Counted from the first letter of the stretch, positions 1 to 5,878 are shown. The stretch: 5,878 nt of DNA from an uncultured Bacteroidota bacterium (GCA_903879875.1 CAIRNC010000038.1:1-5878), one strand, 5' to 3'. Notes: generated by a model not told the origin, from the sequence alone. Program-made: numbers and translations.

Positions 1-111
1 GGCAAATGTCAAGTAATTGTTCAAGCAGGGAAAACCGTTGGTGAAGTAAAATTTGAAGTAAAATCAAATGGATTGATTTCAGCATCAGTTGTTATCAATC
101 AAAAAAAATAA
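1..111 (+). CDS. C-terminal end of a probable glycoside hydrolase (GH2 beta-galactosidase-like), partial
   Basis: An open frame enters from the left edge and ends at TAA 109-111, leaving 36 residues. They form alternating beta-strand-like segments (CQVIVQAGKTVGEVKFEV, then SNGLISASVVIN). This resembles the small Ig-like domain that closes many Bacteroidota GH2 beta-galactosidases, where a 'GKxGxxxxxxxSxGLxSAxVxI' pattern is usual. The catalytic domain lies outside the window, so enzyme identity and substrate are inferred from this tail and from the galK-galT-symporter genes downstream. A beta-galactosidase here would release the galactose that the next genes import and phosphorylate. The 51 bases to the galK ATG show no terminator hairpin, so co-transcription is likely. 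It could instead be another secreted glycosidase or sugar-binding protein ending in a similar beta-sandwich. Confidence 0.6.
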   Translation, partial: GKCQVIVQAGKTVGEVKFEVKSNGLISASVVINQKK

Positions 112-162
112 TCACTTTGAAATAAATTAAAAAGATACTAAAACAAGTTCAGCTTGAAGCCT

Positions 163-1332
163 ATGAAAAAAATACTAATACAAAATACAAAGGAACATTT
201 TGAAAAATTGTTTCACAACCAACCCATTTCTATTTTTCTTTCGCCTGGAAGAATCAATATTATTGGAGAACATGTAGATTACAACGACGGTTATGTTTTA
301 CCAGCAGCCATTAATAAATATGTTTGCATTGCTATCTCGCCAAACAAAAACTCTAGTTGTAAAATTGTAGCTAAAGATTTGAATGAAGTTTTCGAATTTG
401 ATTTAAAAGATACTTTAGTTCCAAATACAATTATGTGGATTAATTATATTTTAGGAGTTTTACAACAATTAAAAGAACAGAAACAATTTATAAACGGATT
501 TAATGCGGTTTTTAGTAGTTCCGTTCCCATCGGTTCTGGGCTTTCCTCCTCAGCAGCTGTGGAATGTGGATTTGCTTATGCTTTCAATAATATGTTTGAT
601 TTAGGTTTAACCAAAGAAGAAATTGCACTTATCGGACAAAAATCGGAACATACTTTTGTAGGTGTAAATTGCGGAATAATGGATCAGTTTGCCTCCGTTT
701 TTGGTAAAAAAAACAAAGTGATTAAATTGGATTGCAACACTTTAGAATACGAATACCACAAAGCGGATTTCAAAAACCATTCGTTACTATTATTGGATAG
801 TAATGTAAAACACACGCATTTAACTTCGGGATATAACGACCGAAGAAATGAAGTTGAACAAGGATTAGCCATCATAAAACAACATTTTACTGAAGTAAAA
901 ACCTTCCGAAATTGTACGGTAGAAATGGTAAATTCTCTAAAAAGTGAATTAGGAATAACCATTTTCAAACGCTGTCATTTTGTAGTAAAAGAAATTCAGC
1001 GTGTTCAAGATGCTGTTGATTCATTATCAAATTCAGATTATAAAAAATTAGGAAAATTAATGACGGAAACACATCATGGTTTGTCCCAAGAATATGAAGT
1101 AAGTTGTGACGAAATTGACTTTTTAGTAGCTGCAGTTCAAAATGAAAAATCAGTTTTAGGAGCCCGAATGATGGGTGGTGGATTCGGTGGTTGTTCTATA
1201 AATCTAGTCGAAAAAGGTACTGAAAACGAACTCATTAATAAAATAGCCGAACTCTATAGAAATGCTTTTGGTATTGAATTAAAATCTTATAAAGTGAAAA
1301 TTTCAAACGGAACATCGATTTATAAAAACTAA
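163..1332 (+). CDS. galK: Galactokinase
   Basis: Cytoplasmic GHMP-family kinase that phosphorylates alpha-D-galactose at C1 with ATP, the first committed step of the Leloir pathway. The product is 389 residues from ATG 163, close to the 382 of E. coli GalK. The N-terminal galactokinase signature GRINIIGEHVDYNDG is at 29-43, with sugar-binding E36, H37 and D39. The ATP-binding GHMP motif PIGSGLSSSAA is at 122-132. GIMDQ at 171-175 supplies the probable catalytic base D174, with R30 as its usual partner. The C-terminal glycine-rich motif MMGGGFGGCS is at 336-345. All key residues are present, so the enzyme should be active. A TTG at 154 is in frame and would add three residues. ATG 163 is preferred because MKKILIQ is a natural N-terminus and no Shine-Dalgarno supports the TTG. 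The stop is 3 bases before galT, indicating an operon. Confidence 0.97.
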   Translation: MKKILIQNTKEHFEKLFHNQPISIFLSPGRINIIGEHVDYNDGYVLPAAINKYVCIAISPNKNSSCKIVAKDLNEVFEFDLKDTLVPNTIMWINYILGVLQQLKEQKQFINGFNAVFSSSVPIGSGLSSSAAVECGFAYAFNNMFDLGLTKEEIALIGQKSEHTFVGVNCGIMDQFASVFGKKNKVIKLDCNTLEYEYHKADFKNHSLLLLDSNVKHTHLTSGYNDRRNEVEQGLAIIKQHFTEVKTFRNCTVEMVNSLKSELGITIFKRCHFVVKEIQRVQDAVDSLSNSDYKKLGKLMTETHHGLSQEYEVSCDEIDFLVAAVQNEKSVLGARMMGGGFGGCSINLVEKGTENELINKIAELYRNAFGIELKSYKVKISNGTSIYKN

Positions 1333-1335
1333 ATT

Positions 1336-2388
1336 ATGGAAAAATTTAACAATAACGAGCATCCCCATAGAAGATACAATCCGTTGCTAGACGAATGGAT
1401 TTTGGTTTCTCCCCATCGTTCCAAGCGACCATGGCAAGGGCAAAACGAAAAAATTGTAGAAGACAATCGTCCAGAACATGATGAAAACTGCTATTTATGT
1501 TCGGGAAATGTTCGTTCCAACGGAATAAAAAATGACGATTATTCCGATTGTTACGTTTTTGAAAATGATTTCTCCGCTTTATTAAGAAATGAAGTTTCTT
1601 TTGAAAATTCTCCAAATTCATTATTTCAATCCAAACCAGAAAGAGGTATAAATAAAGTAATCTGTTTTTCGCCAAAACACAATTTGACCTTGCCAGAAAT
1701 GGAAGTTACTTCAATTGAAAAAGTGGTGAAGACATGGATGGAACAATATATCGAATTGGGAAGTCAGGATTTTATCAATTATGTTCAGATTTTCGAGAAT
1801 AAAGGAAGCGTAATGGGTTGCAGTAATCCACATCCACACGGACAAATTTGGGCACAATCGTCTTTGCCAACGCAGGTTGAAAAAACACAAAAGAATTTAC
1901 TTTCTTATTACAATAAAAAAAATAGCAGTTTGCTAAAAGACTATTTAGAAGAAGAATTAAAACAAAATGAACGCATCGTAATTGAGAATGAACATTTTGT
2001 GGTTTTAGTTCCGTTTTGGGCCACTTGGCCTTATGAAACGATGATTATTAGCAAAAGACATTTTGGAAATATAATTGCCATGACTAATCAAGAAACTACA
2101 GCTTTTGCAGAAGTTATTAAAGGGATTACCGTAAAATACGACAATCTTTTTGAAACATCATTTCCGTATTCATCCGGAATTCATCAGGCTCCAACAGATC
2201 GGATTTTGCACCCAGAATGGCATTTTCACATGCACTTTTATCCACCATTATTAAGAAGTGCCACTGTTAAGAAATTTATGGTTGGCTATGAATTGTTAGG
2301 CGAAGCGCAACGCGACATTTCTCCAGAACAAAGTGCGAAGATTTTAAGAGAATTACCTAACCAACATTACAAAACTAAAACCAACTAA
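1336..2388 (+). CDS. galT: Galactose-1-phosphate uridylyltransferase
   Basis: HIT-superfamily enzyme (class I GalT) that exchanges UMP between UDP-glucose and galactose-1-phosphate, giving UDP-galactose and glucose-1-phosphate through a uridylyl-histidine intermediate. The product is 350 residues, about the E. coli length (348). The zinc-site residues are C52 and C55 (CYLC), H115 (SPKHNLTLPE) and H166. The active-site motif SNPHPHGQIWA is at 163-173, with H168 as the nucleophile that carries UMP. The C-terminal half has GIHQAP (H283), WHFHMHFYPPLLRS from 295 (H298 and H300 match the second metal site of E. coli GalT) and KFMVGYE. Nothing catalytic is missing. The glutamate of the second, structural metal site falls on a threonine by hand alignment, with E182 two residues away. 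It starts 3 bases after galK and ends 1 base before the symporter start, so the three genes are translated from one message. Confidence 0.97.
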   Translation: MEKFNNNEHPHRRYNPLLDEWILVSPHRSKRPWQGQNEKIVEDNRPEHDENCYLCSGNVRSNGIKNDDYSDCYVFENDFSALLRNEVSFENSPNSLFQSKPERGINKVICFSPKHNLTLPEMEVTSIEKVVKTWMEQYIELGSQDFINYVQIFENKGSVMGCSNPHPHGQIWAQSSLPTQVEKTQKNLLSYYNKKNSSLLKDYLEEELKQNERIVIENEHFVVLVPFWATWPYETMIISKRHFGNIIAMTNQETTAFAEVIKGITVKYDNLFETSFPYSSGIHQAPTDRILHPEWHFHMHFYPPLLRSATVKKFMVGYELLGEAQRDISPEQSAKILRELPNQHYKTKTN

Positions 2389-2389
2389 T

Positions 2390-4060
2390 ATGCAAACATT
2401 AGCAACCAAAGACTATATTGTTTTCTTTCTTTATTTCATCATAATTGTGGGCTACGGATTTTGGATTTACAACCGTAAAAAGAAAGCAGAATCAAGTAGT
2501 AAAGATTACTTTCTTGCTGAAGGTTCCCTTACTTGGTGGGCCATTGGCGCGTCATTAATTGCAAGTAACATCAGTGCTGAACAATTTATAGGAATGAGCG
2601 GAAGTGGTTTCAAAATGGGATTAGCCATTGCTACTTACGAATGGATGGCAGCAATAACTCTTGTAATTGTTGCGGTTTTCTTCATGCCTGTTTATCTCAA
2701 AAACAAGATTTTTACCATGCCTCAATATCTCAACAAACGTTACAATAGTAACGTTGCGATGATTATGGCGGTTTTTTGGTTGTTATTGTATGTTTTAGTA
2801 AATCTGACTTCTATCTTATATTTGGGTGCATTGGCCATCAGCAGTATTTCAGGATTAAACATTACTTTGTGTATGATTTTCTTGGCAGTTTTTGCTGTAA
2901 TGATAACTCTTGGCGGAATGAAAGTTATTGGGTATACAGATGTTATTCAGGTGTTTTTCTTGATTTTAGGCGGATTAATCACCACCTATTTAGCATTGAA
3001 TTTAGTGGCAAAAGAATTTGGTTCAGAAGGAGTAATCAATGGATTTAATCTGATGACTACACATGCCAATGATCATTTTCACATGATTTTTGATAAGTCT
3101 AATCCGAATTACATGGATTTACCAGGGCTTTCGGTATTAATAGGAGGGATGTTAATTATCAATTTGAATTATTGGGGTTGCAATCAATATATTACCCAAA
3201 GAGCTTTAGGAGCTGATTTGAAAACTGCTCGTGGCGGAATTTTATTTGCCGCTTTCTTAAAATTATTGATGCCAATAATAGTGGTTTTACCAGGCATTGC
3301 AGCTTATGTATTATATCAAAATGGACATTTTCAAACCGAAATGTTACAAGACGGAAGTTTGAATCCAGACAGAGCTTATCCAACCTTATTGAATTTATTG
3401 CCTGTTGGGTTAAAAGGGCTTTCGTTTGCGGCTTTGACCGCTGCAATAGTGGCTTCTTTGGCAGGAAAAGCCAACAGTATTGCAACGATTTTCACATTAG
3501 ACGTTTACAAAACCAAACTTAATGTTGATGCCGATGAAAAGAAATTAGTTAAAATAGGAAAAATAACAATTATTACCGCAATGCTTATTGCAATAATTGT
3601 AGCGCCATTTTTAGGAATTGACAAAAAAGGTGGATTTCAATACATTCAAGAGTACACTGGATTTGTAAGTCCAGGAGTCTTTGCCATGTTTATTCTTGGC
3701 TTCTTTTGGAAAAAAACTACTTCCAATGCTGCTTTATTTGCAACCATTGGAGGATTTATATTTTCGATAATATTCAAATTTATGCCTGCAATAGTAGATT
3801 TATCGTTCCTAAACCCAATGGGATTTTCAGTTCCGAATGCTAATGGTGTTTATGAGATTCCTTTTATTGATCGAATGGGATTTGTTTTTCTAATTTGTGT
3901 TATCGGAATGTATTTTATTAGTAAGTATGAAACTAGAAACGGAGTTCAAACGAATGGTTTGGAAGTGGATAAAACCATGTTCAAAATGTCACCAAGTTTT
4001 ACGGTTGGCGCATTGATTATAGTAGCGGTAACCGCAGCTTTATATACTGTTTTTTGGTAA
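2390..4060 (+). CDS. Sodium/sugar (probably galactose or glucose) symporter, SSS family, vSGLT type
   Basis: Inner-membrane solute:sodium symporter of 556 residues, near the 543 of Vibrio vSGLT. I count about 14 hydrophobic spans (roughly 9-27, 46-70, 77-103, 122-150, 154-175, 181-205, 245-265, 282-309, 340-370, 390-410, 424-440, 444-463, 493-511, 536-555), the SGLT layout. The family block SLIASNISAEQFIGMSGSG is at 55-73. By hand alignment the vSGLT galactose-site residues are kept: N60 (N64), Q65 (Q69), E84 (E88), N258 (N260), the inner-gate tyrosine Y261 (Y263), K291 (K294) and Q420 (Q428). The Na+ site keeps S356 (S365) but has A355 where vSGLT has S364. The start overlaps the galT stop region (TAATATG), so translation is probably coupled. 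With galK and galT beside it, galactose is the likeliest substrate, though glucose or another hexose cannot be excluded. Confidence 0.93.
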   Translation: MQTLATKDYIVFFLYFIIIVGYGFWIYNRKKKAESSSKDYFLAEGSLTWWAIGASLIASNISAEQFIGMSGSGFKMGLAIATYEWMAAITLVIVAVFFMPVYLKNKIFTMPQYLNKRYNSNVAMIMAVFWLLLYVLVNLTSILYLGALAISSISGLNITLCMIFLAVFAVMITLGGMKVIGYTDVIQVFFLILGGLITTYLALNLVAKEFGSEGVINGFNLMTTHANDHFHMIFDKSNPNYMDLPGLSVLIGGMLIINLNYWGCNQYITQRALGADLKTARGGILFAAFLKLLMPIIVVLPGIAAYVLYQNGHFQTEMLQDGSLNPDRAYPTLLNLLPVGLKGLSFAALTAAIVASLAGKANSIATIFTLDVYKTKLNVDADEKKLVKIGKITIITAMLIAIIVAPFLGIDKKGGFQYIQEYTGFVSPGVFAMFILGFFWKKTTSNAALFATIGGFIFSIIFKFMPAIVDLSFLNPMGFSVPNANGVYEIPFIDRMGFVFLICVIGMYFISKYETRNGVQTNGLEVDKTMFKMSPSFTVGALIIVAVTAALYTVFW

Positions 4061-4118
4061 GACTTGCTATTGAAATCGAAAGCGTATTAAAAATTCAATT
4101 ATAAACATTATTTTTTTG

Positions 4119-4148
4119 TTGCATATATAGAATTAAATAGTACTTTTG
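4119..4148 (+). promoter_or_regulatory. Bacteroidota-type sigma-A promoter of rpsO
   Basis: TTG at 4119-4121 (within TTTTTTTGTTG) is followed by 19 bases and TACTTTTG at 4141-4148. The second element is an exact match to the Bacteroidota -7 consensus TAnnTTTG and is followed by CA, also common there. The spacing lies within the 17-23 bases known for Flavobacterium promoters. An alternative -33 element is TTTG at 4115-4118. Transcription should begin about 4-8 bases after the TTTG, near 4152-4156, giving a leader of about 50 bases before the rpsO ATG. Confidence 0.85.
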
Positions 4149-4152
4149 CACG

Positions 4153-4173
4153 GTCTTATAAAGGATATAAGAC
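4153..4173 (+). promoter_or_regulatory. 5'-terminal hairpin in the rpsO leader
   Basis: GTCTTATA (4153-4160) and TATAAGAC (4166-4173) are perfect inverted repeats, forming an 8-bp stem with the five-base loop AAGGA. The stem begins almost exactly where transcription from the promoter at 4119-4148 is predicted to start. A hairpin at the 5' end commonly protects mRNA from decay, and the loop sequence is Shine-Dalgarno-like. A role in S15 autoregulation is possible, but no E. coli-type pseudoknot was recognised. The pairing is seen in the sequence; the function is inferred. Confidence 0.6.
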
Positions 4174-4203
4174 ATACATAAAAATCATTAAACCAATATT
4201 GGA

Positions 4204-4470
4204 ATGTATTTAACTAAAGAGATTAAAGAAGAAATCTTCGCTAAACACGGAGAAAAAACAAACACAGGAAAAGCAGAAAGTCAAATTGCTTTGTTCACTT
4301 TCAGAATTACGCACTTGACTGAGCATTTGAAAAAAAATCGTCACGATTACAACACAGAACGTTCATTAGTTTTGTTAGTAGGTAAAAGAAGAGCATTACT
4401 AGATTATTTGAAGAAAACGGAAATCAATAGATACCGTGAGATTATCAAAGAATTGGGTATTAGAAAATAA
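4204..4470 (+). CDS. rpsO: 30S ribosomal protein S15 (uS15)
   Basis: Primary-binding small-subunit protein that binds the h20-h21-h22 junction of 16S rRNA and nucleates platform assembly. The product is 88 residues (89 in E. coli), full length. Recognisable family blocks are NTGKAESQIALFTFRI (20-35), HLTEHLKKNRHDYNTERSL (37-55) and VGKRRALLDYLKK (59-71), ending in RYREIIKELGIRK. By alignment, H41 and D48 keep the residues that contact the conserved GU/GC motif of 16S rRNA, and T51 replaces the serine of E. coli, keeping a hydroxyl. The only nearby ATG in frame is at 4204, and no Shine-Dalgarno lies directly before it, as usual in Flavobacteria. It has its own promoter and a terminator 9 bases after its stop. 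Codon use (CGT arginine, GGT glycine) fits high expression. Confidence 0.98.
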   Translation: MYLTKEIKEEIFAKHGEKTNTGKAESQIALFTFRITHLTEHLKKNRHDYNTERSLVLLVGKRRALLDYLKKTEINRYREIIKELGIRK

Positions 4471-4479
4471 TCAATTACT

Positions 4480-4511
4480 AAAGAGGTGCGAAAGTGCCTC
4501 TTTTTGTTTTT
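4480..4511 (+). terminator. Intrinsic terminator after rpsO
   Basis: AAAGAGGTGC (4480-4489) pairs with GTGCCTCTTT (4494-4503) across a GAAA loop (4490-4493). The ten-pair stem contains two adjacent G-U wobbles and is closed by C-G on a GNRA tetraloop, a very stable cap. The U-rich tail TTGTTTTT follows at 4504-4511. It starts 9 bases after the rpsO stop and should end most rpsO transcripts, so pnp must rely on read-through or its own promoter. Confidence 0.92.
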
Positions 4512-4526
4512 AATAATAAAAAAGTT

Positions 4527-4550
4527 TCTATTCCCCCGATTGGGATTAGA
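4527..4550 (+). other. Imperfect inverted repeat in the rpsO-pnp spacer
   Basis: TCTA (4527-4530) pairs with TAGA (4547-4550) and TCCC (4532-4535) with GGGA (4542-4545), separated by a T-T mismatch and closed by the six-base loop CCGATT. There is no U-rich tail, so it does not look like a second terminator. It would be present only in transcripts that read through the rpsO terminator, or in DNA as a binding site. The inverted symmetry is clear, but its role is unknown. Confidence 0.35.
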
Positions 4551-4562
4551 GGCTTAAAAAAG

Positions 4563-4641
4563 TTTGGTTTTTCATTGGAATACAACAACTACAACAACAC
4601 AACTATTCTGCTGACAGGCAGAAACCCAATGTAAAATTAAA
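4563..4641 (+). promoter_or_regulatory. Candidate structured 5' leader of pnp
   Basis: TTTGGTTTTTCATTGG (4563-4578) can pair with CCAATGTAAAATTAAA (4626-4641): 15 of 16 positions pair, two as G-U, with one U-U mismatch. The stem encloses a CAA-rich, probably unstructured strand (4579-4605) and a second perfect hairpin, TTCTGC (4606-4611) with GCAGAA (4618-4623) around the loop TGACAG. A purine-rich AAGGA (4643-4647) lies just 3' of the stem, 6 bases before the pnp ATG. In E. coli, pnp is autoregulated through a leader hairpin cut by RNase III; an analogous role here is inference. No full consensus promoter was found in the spacer, so the 5' end of the message is unknown. If transcription starts near 4572, only the inner six pairs survive. 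Confidence 0.45.
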
Positions 4642-4653
4642 AAAGGAAAATTT

Positions 4654-5878
4654 ATGATTCCACAATTATTTGTAGAAAGTATCGATTTAGGTGATGGAAG
4701 AAACATCACAATCGAGACAGGTCGTTTAGCGAAACAAGCTGATGGATCTGTAGTAGTAAGAATTGGTAAAACTGTAATCTTAGGAACAGTTGTATCATCA
4801 AGAAAAGCAAGTCCAGGTATCGACTTTTTACCGCTTACGGTAGATTATCGTGAAAAATTTGCAGCAGCAGGTCGTTTCCCAGGAGGTTTCTTCAAAAGAG
4901 AAGCACGTCCAAGTGATAGCGAAGTGCTAACAATGCGTTTAGTGGATCGTGTTTTGCGTCCACTTTTCCCATCAGATTACCATGCAGAAGTTCAAGTTAT
5001 GATTCAGTTGATGTCTCATGACGAAGATGTAATGCCAGATGCTTTGGCAGGATTAGCCGCTTCAGCAGCACTTGCATTGTCTGACATTCCATTTGAAACA
5101 TTGATTTCAGAAGCTAGAGTAGGAAGAATTGACGGTAAATTCATTATCAATCCATCTCGTGCTCAATTAGAATTATCTGATATTGACATGATGATTGGAG
5201 CTTCGACTGATTCTATCGCAATGGTAGAAGGTGAAATGAAAGAAATTTCAGAAGCAGAAATGGTAGAAGCTATCAAATTTGCACACGAACACATTAAAGT
5301 ACAAATTGCTGCTCAAGAAAGATTGGCGCAAGCTTTTGGAAAAAAAGAAGTTCGTACTTATGAAAAAGAAAAAGAAGACGAAGCTATTTATGCTAAAGTA
5401 AAAGCAGCAGCTTACGATAAAATTTATGCTATTGCTAGCAAAGGTTCGGCTAAACACGAACGTTCAGCTGCATTTGACGCTGTAAAAGAAGAAGTAAAAG
5501 CTTTATTTACAGAAGAAGAATTAGCAGAAAATGGAGATTTAGTAGGAAAATATTTCTACAAAGTTAACAAAGAAGCAGTTCGTAATGTAACTTTAGATTT
5601 AGGAACGCGTCTTGACGGAAGAAAAACTACAGAAATTCGCCCAATTTGGTGTGAAGTAGATTACTTACCATCGGTTCACGGTTCTGCATTGTTTACTCGT
5701 GGAGAAACTCAAGCTTTGGCAACTGCAACTTTAGGAACTTCTAGAGAAGCAAACCAAATTGATTCCCCATCGGAACAAGGAGAAGAAAAATTCTATTTAC
5801 ATTATAATTTTCCACCATTTTCAACTGGAGAAGCTCGTCCGTTAAGAGGAACTTCAAGAAGAGAAGTTGGTCACGGAA
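4654..5878 (+). CDS. pnp: Polynucleotide phosphorylase, N-terminal 408 residues (runs off the right edge)
   Basis: 3'-to-5' phosphorolytic exoribonuclease that degrades RNA to nucleoside diphosphates, a trimer acting in cytoplasmic mRNA decay. The frame is open from ATG 4654 to the window end (408 codons plus one base) with no break. The family is about 700 residues, so a little over half is present. The first RNase PH-like core spans about 1-145 and carries GRFPGGFFKRE (73-83), the FFKR loop (79-82) matching the RNA-binding FFRR of E. coli, and RLVDRVLRPLFP. A lysine/glutamate-rich all-alpha linker follows (about 220-308, including YEKEKEDEA). The second RNase PH core opens with LDGRKTTEIRPI (320-331) and HGSALFTRGETQAL (342-355). 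The phosphate and catalytic aspartate region and the KH and S1 domains lie beyond the edge. MIPQLFVESIDLGDGR and the upstream AAGGA support this start. It follows rpsO in the order seen in many bacteria. Confidence 0.97.
   Translation, partial: MIPQLFVESIDLGDGRNITIETGRLAKQADGSVVVRIGKTVILGTVVSSRKASPGIDFLPLTVDYREKFAAAGRFPGGFFKREARPSDSEVLTMRLVDRVLRPLFPSDYHAEVQVMIQLMSHDEDVMPDALAGLAASAALALSDIPFETLISEARVGRIDGKFIINPSRAQLELSDIDMMIGASTDSIAMVEGEMKEISEAEMVEAIKFAHEHIKVQIAAQERLAQAFGKKEVRTYEKEKEDEAIYAKVKAAAYDKIYAIASKGSAKHERSAAFDAVKEEVKALFTEEELAENGDLVGKYFYKVNKEAVRNVTLDLGTRLDGRKTTEIRPIWCEVDYLPSVHGSALFTRGETQALATATLGTSREANQIDSPSEQGEEKFYLHYNFPPFSTGEARPLRGTSRREVGHG

Noticed and set aside
89..119. Possible internal promoter before galK: TTG 89-91, 20 bases, TCACTTTG 112-119
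   Set aside because: The -7 element departs from TAnnTTTG at the key second base. The gene lies in an operon-like setting, so I do not annotate it, though a weak internal promoter is possible.
154..162. TTG start adding three residues to GalK
   Set aside because: ATG 163 in the same frame gives a natural N-terminus, and no ribosome binding signal favours the TTG.
684..968. Minus-strand open frame inside galK
   Set aside because: It lies wholly within a well-conserved gene and the protein shows no recognisable domain: a shadow frame.
1346..1675. Minus-strand open frame inside galT
   Set aside because: It overlaps the conserved N-terminal half of GalT and shows no protein family features.
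2776..3485. Open frames at 2776-3048 (+) and 3192-3485 (-) inside the symporter gene
   Set aside because: Both are out-of-frame readings of transmembrane coding sequence with no independent support.
4061..4110. GCTATT/GAAAGC pairing (4066-4083) as a terminator of the sugar operon
   Set aside because: The stem has an internal A-A mismatch and a G-U pair, and no U-run follows directly.
4540..4566. Possible pnp promoter: TTG 4540-4542, 16 bases, AAAGTTTG 4559-4566
   Set aside because: The first T of the -7 consensus is missing and the spacing is one base short. It also overlaps the proposed leader stem. It remains the best candidate in the spacer but is not good enough to call.
5248..5457. Minus-strand open frame of 69 codons with a phenylalanine/serine-rich product
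   Set aside because: It is the complement of the lysine/glutamate-rich linker of PNPase; its odd composition comes from GAA and AAA codons on the other strand.

Overview
The window looks like chromosomal DNA from a member of the Bacteroidota, most likely Flavobacteriaceae (Flavobacterium-like). The DNA is AT-rich, genes lack strong Shine-Dalgarno sequences, and there is a textbook Bacteroidota promoter (TTG-N19-TAnnTTTG) before rpsO. The proteins (GalK, GalT, an SGLT-type symporter, S15, PNPase) have Flavobacteria-like sequences. All genes read on the + strand, and I see no mobile elements, CRISPR arrays, tRNAs or rRNAs. No gene-free stretch exceeds 300 bases; the longest is the 183-base rpsO-pnp spacer.

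Positions 1-4060 are the 3' part of a galactoside-use operon. It holds the last 36 codons of a probable secreted glycoside hydrolase (GH2 beta-galactosidase-like C-terminal domain), then galK (galactokinase), galT (galactose-1-phosphate uridylyltransferase) and a sodium/sugar symporter of the vSGLT type. galK-galT and galT-symporter are separated by only 3 and 1 bases. Together they suggest this route: a hydrolase frees galactose, the symporter imports it with Na+, GalK phosphorylates it and GalT moves it onto UDP. galE, galM and any regulator lie outside the window.

Positions 4061-5878 are a housekeeping block for translation and RNA turnover: rpsO (ribosomal protein S15), a strong intrinsic terminator, a structured spacer, and the first 408 codons of pnp (polynucleotide phosphorylase), which runs off the right edge. 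The rpsO-pnp order is conserved in many bacteria. These two genes use CGT for arginine far more than the gal genes do, as expected for high expression.

The genes themselves are ordinary. The most interesting material is untranslated. The rpsO mRNA should begin almost exactly at a perfect 8-bp hairpin that shows AAGGA in its loop. The pnp leader can form a long stem (16 positions, 15 pairs) enclosing a CAA-rich single strand and a second hairpin, with a start-stop ATGTAA in the closing stem. Either could be an autoregulatory leader, as known in a different form for E. coli rpsO and pnp. That is inference from hand folding only.
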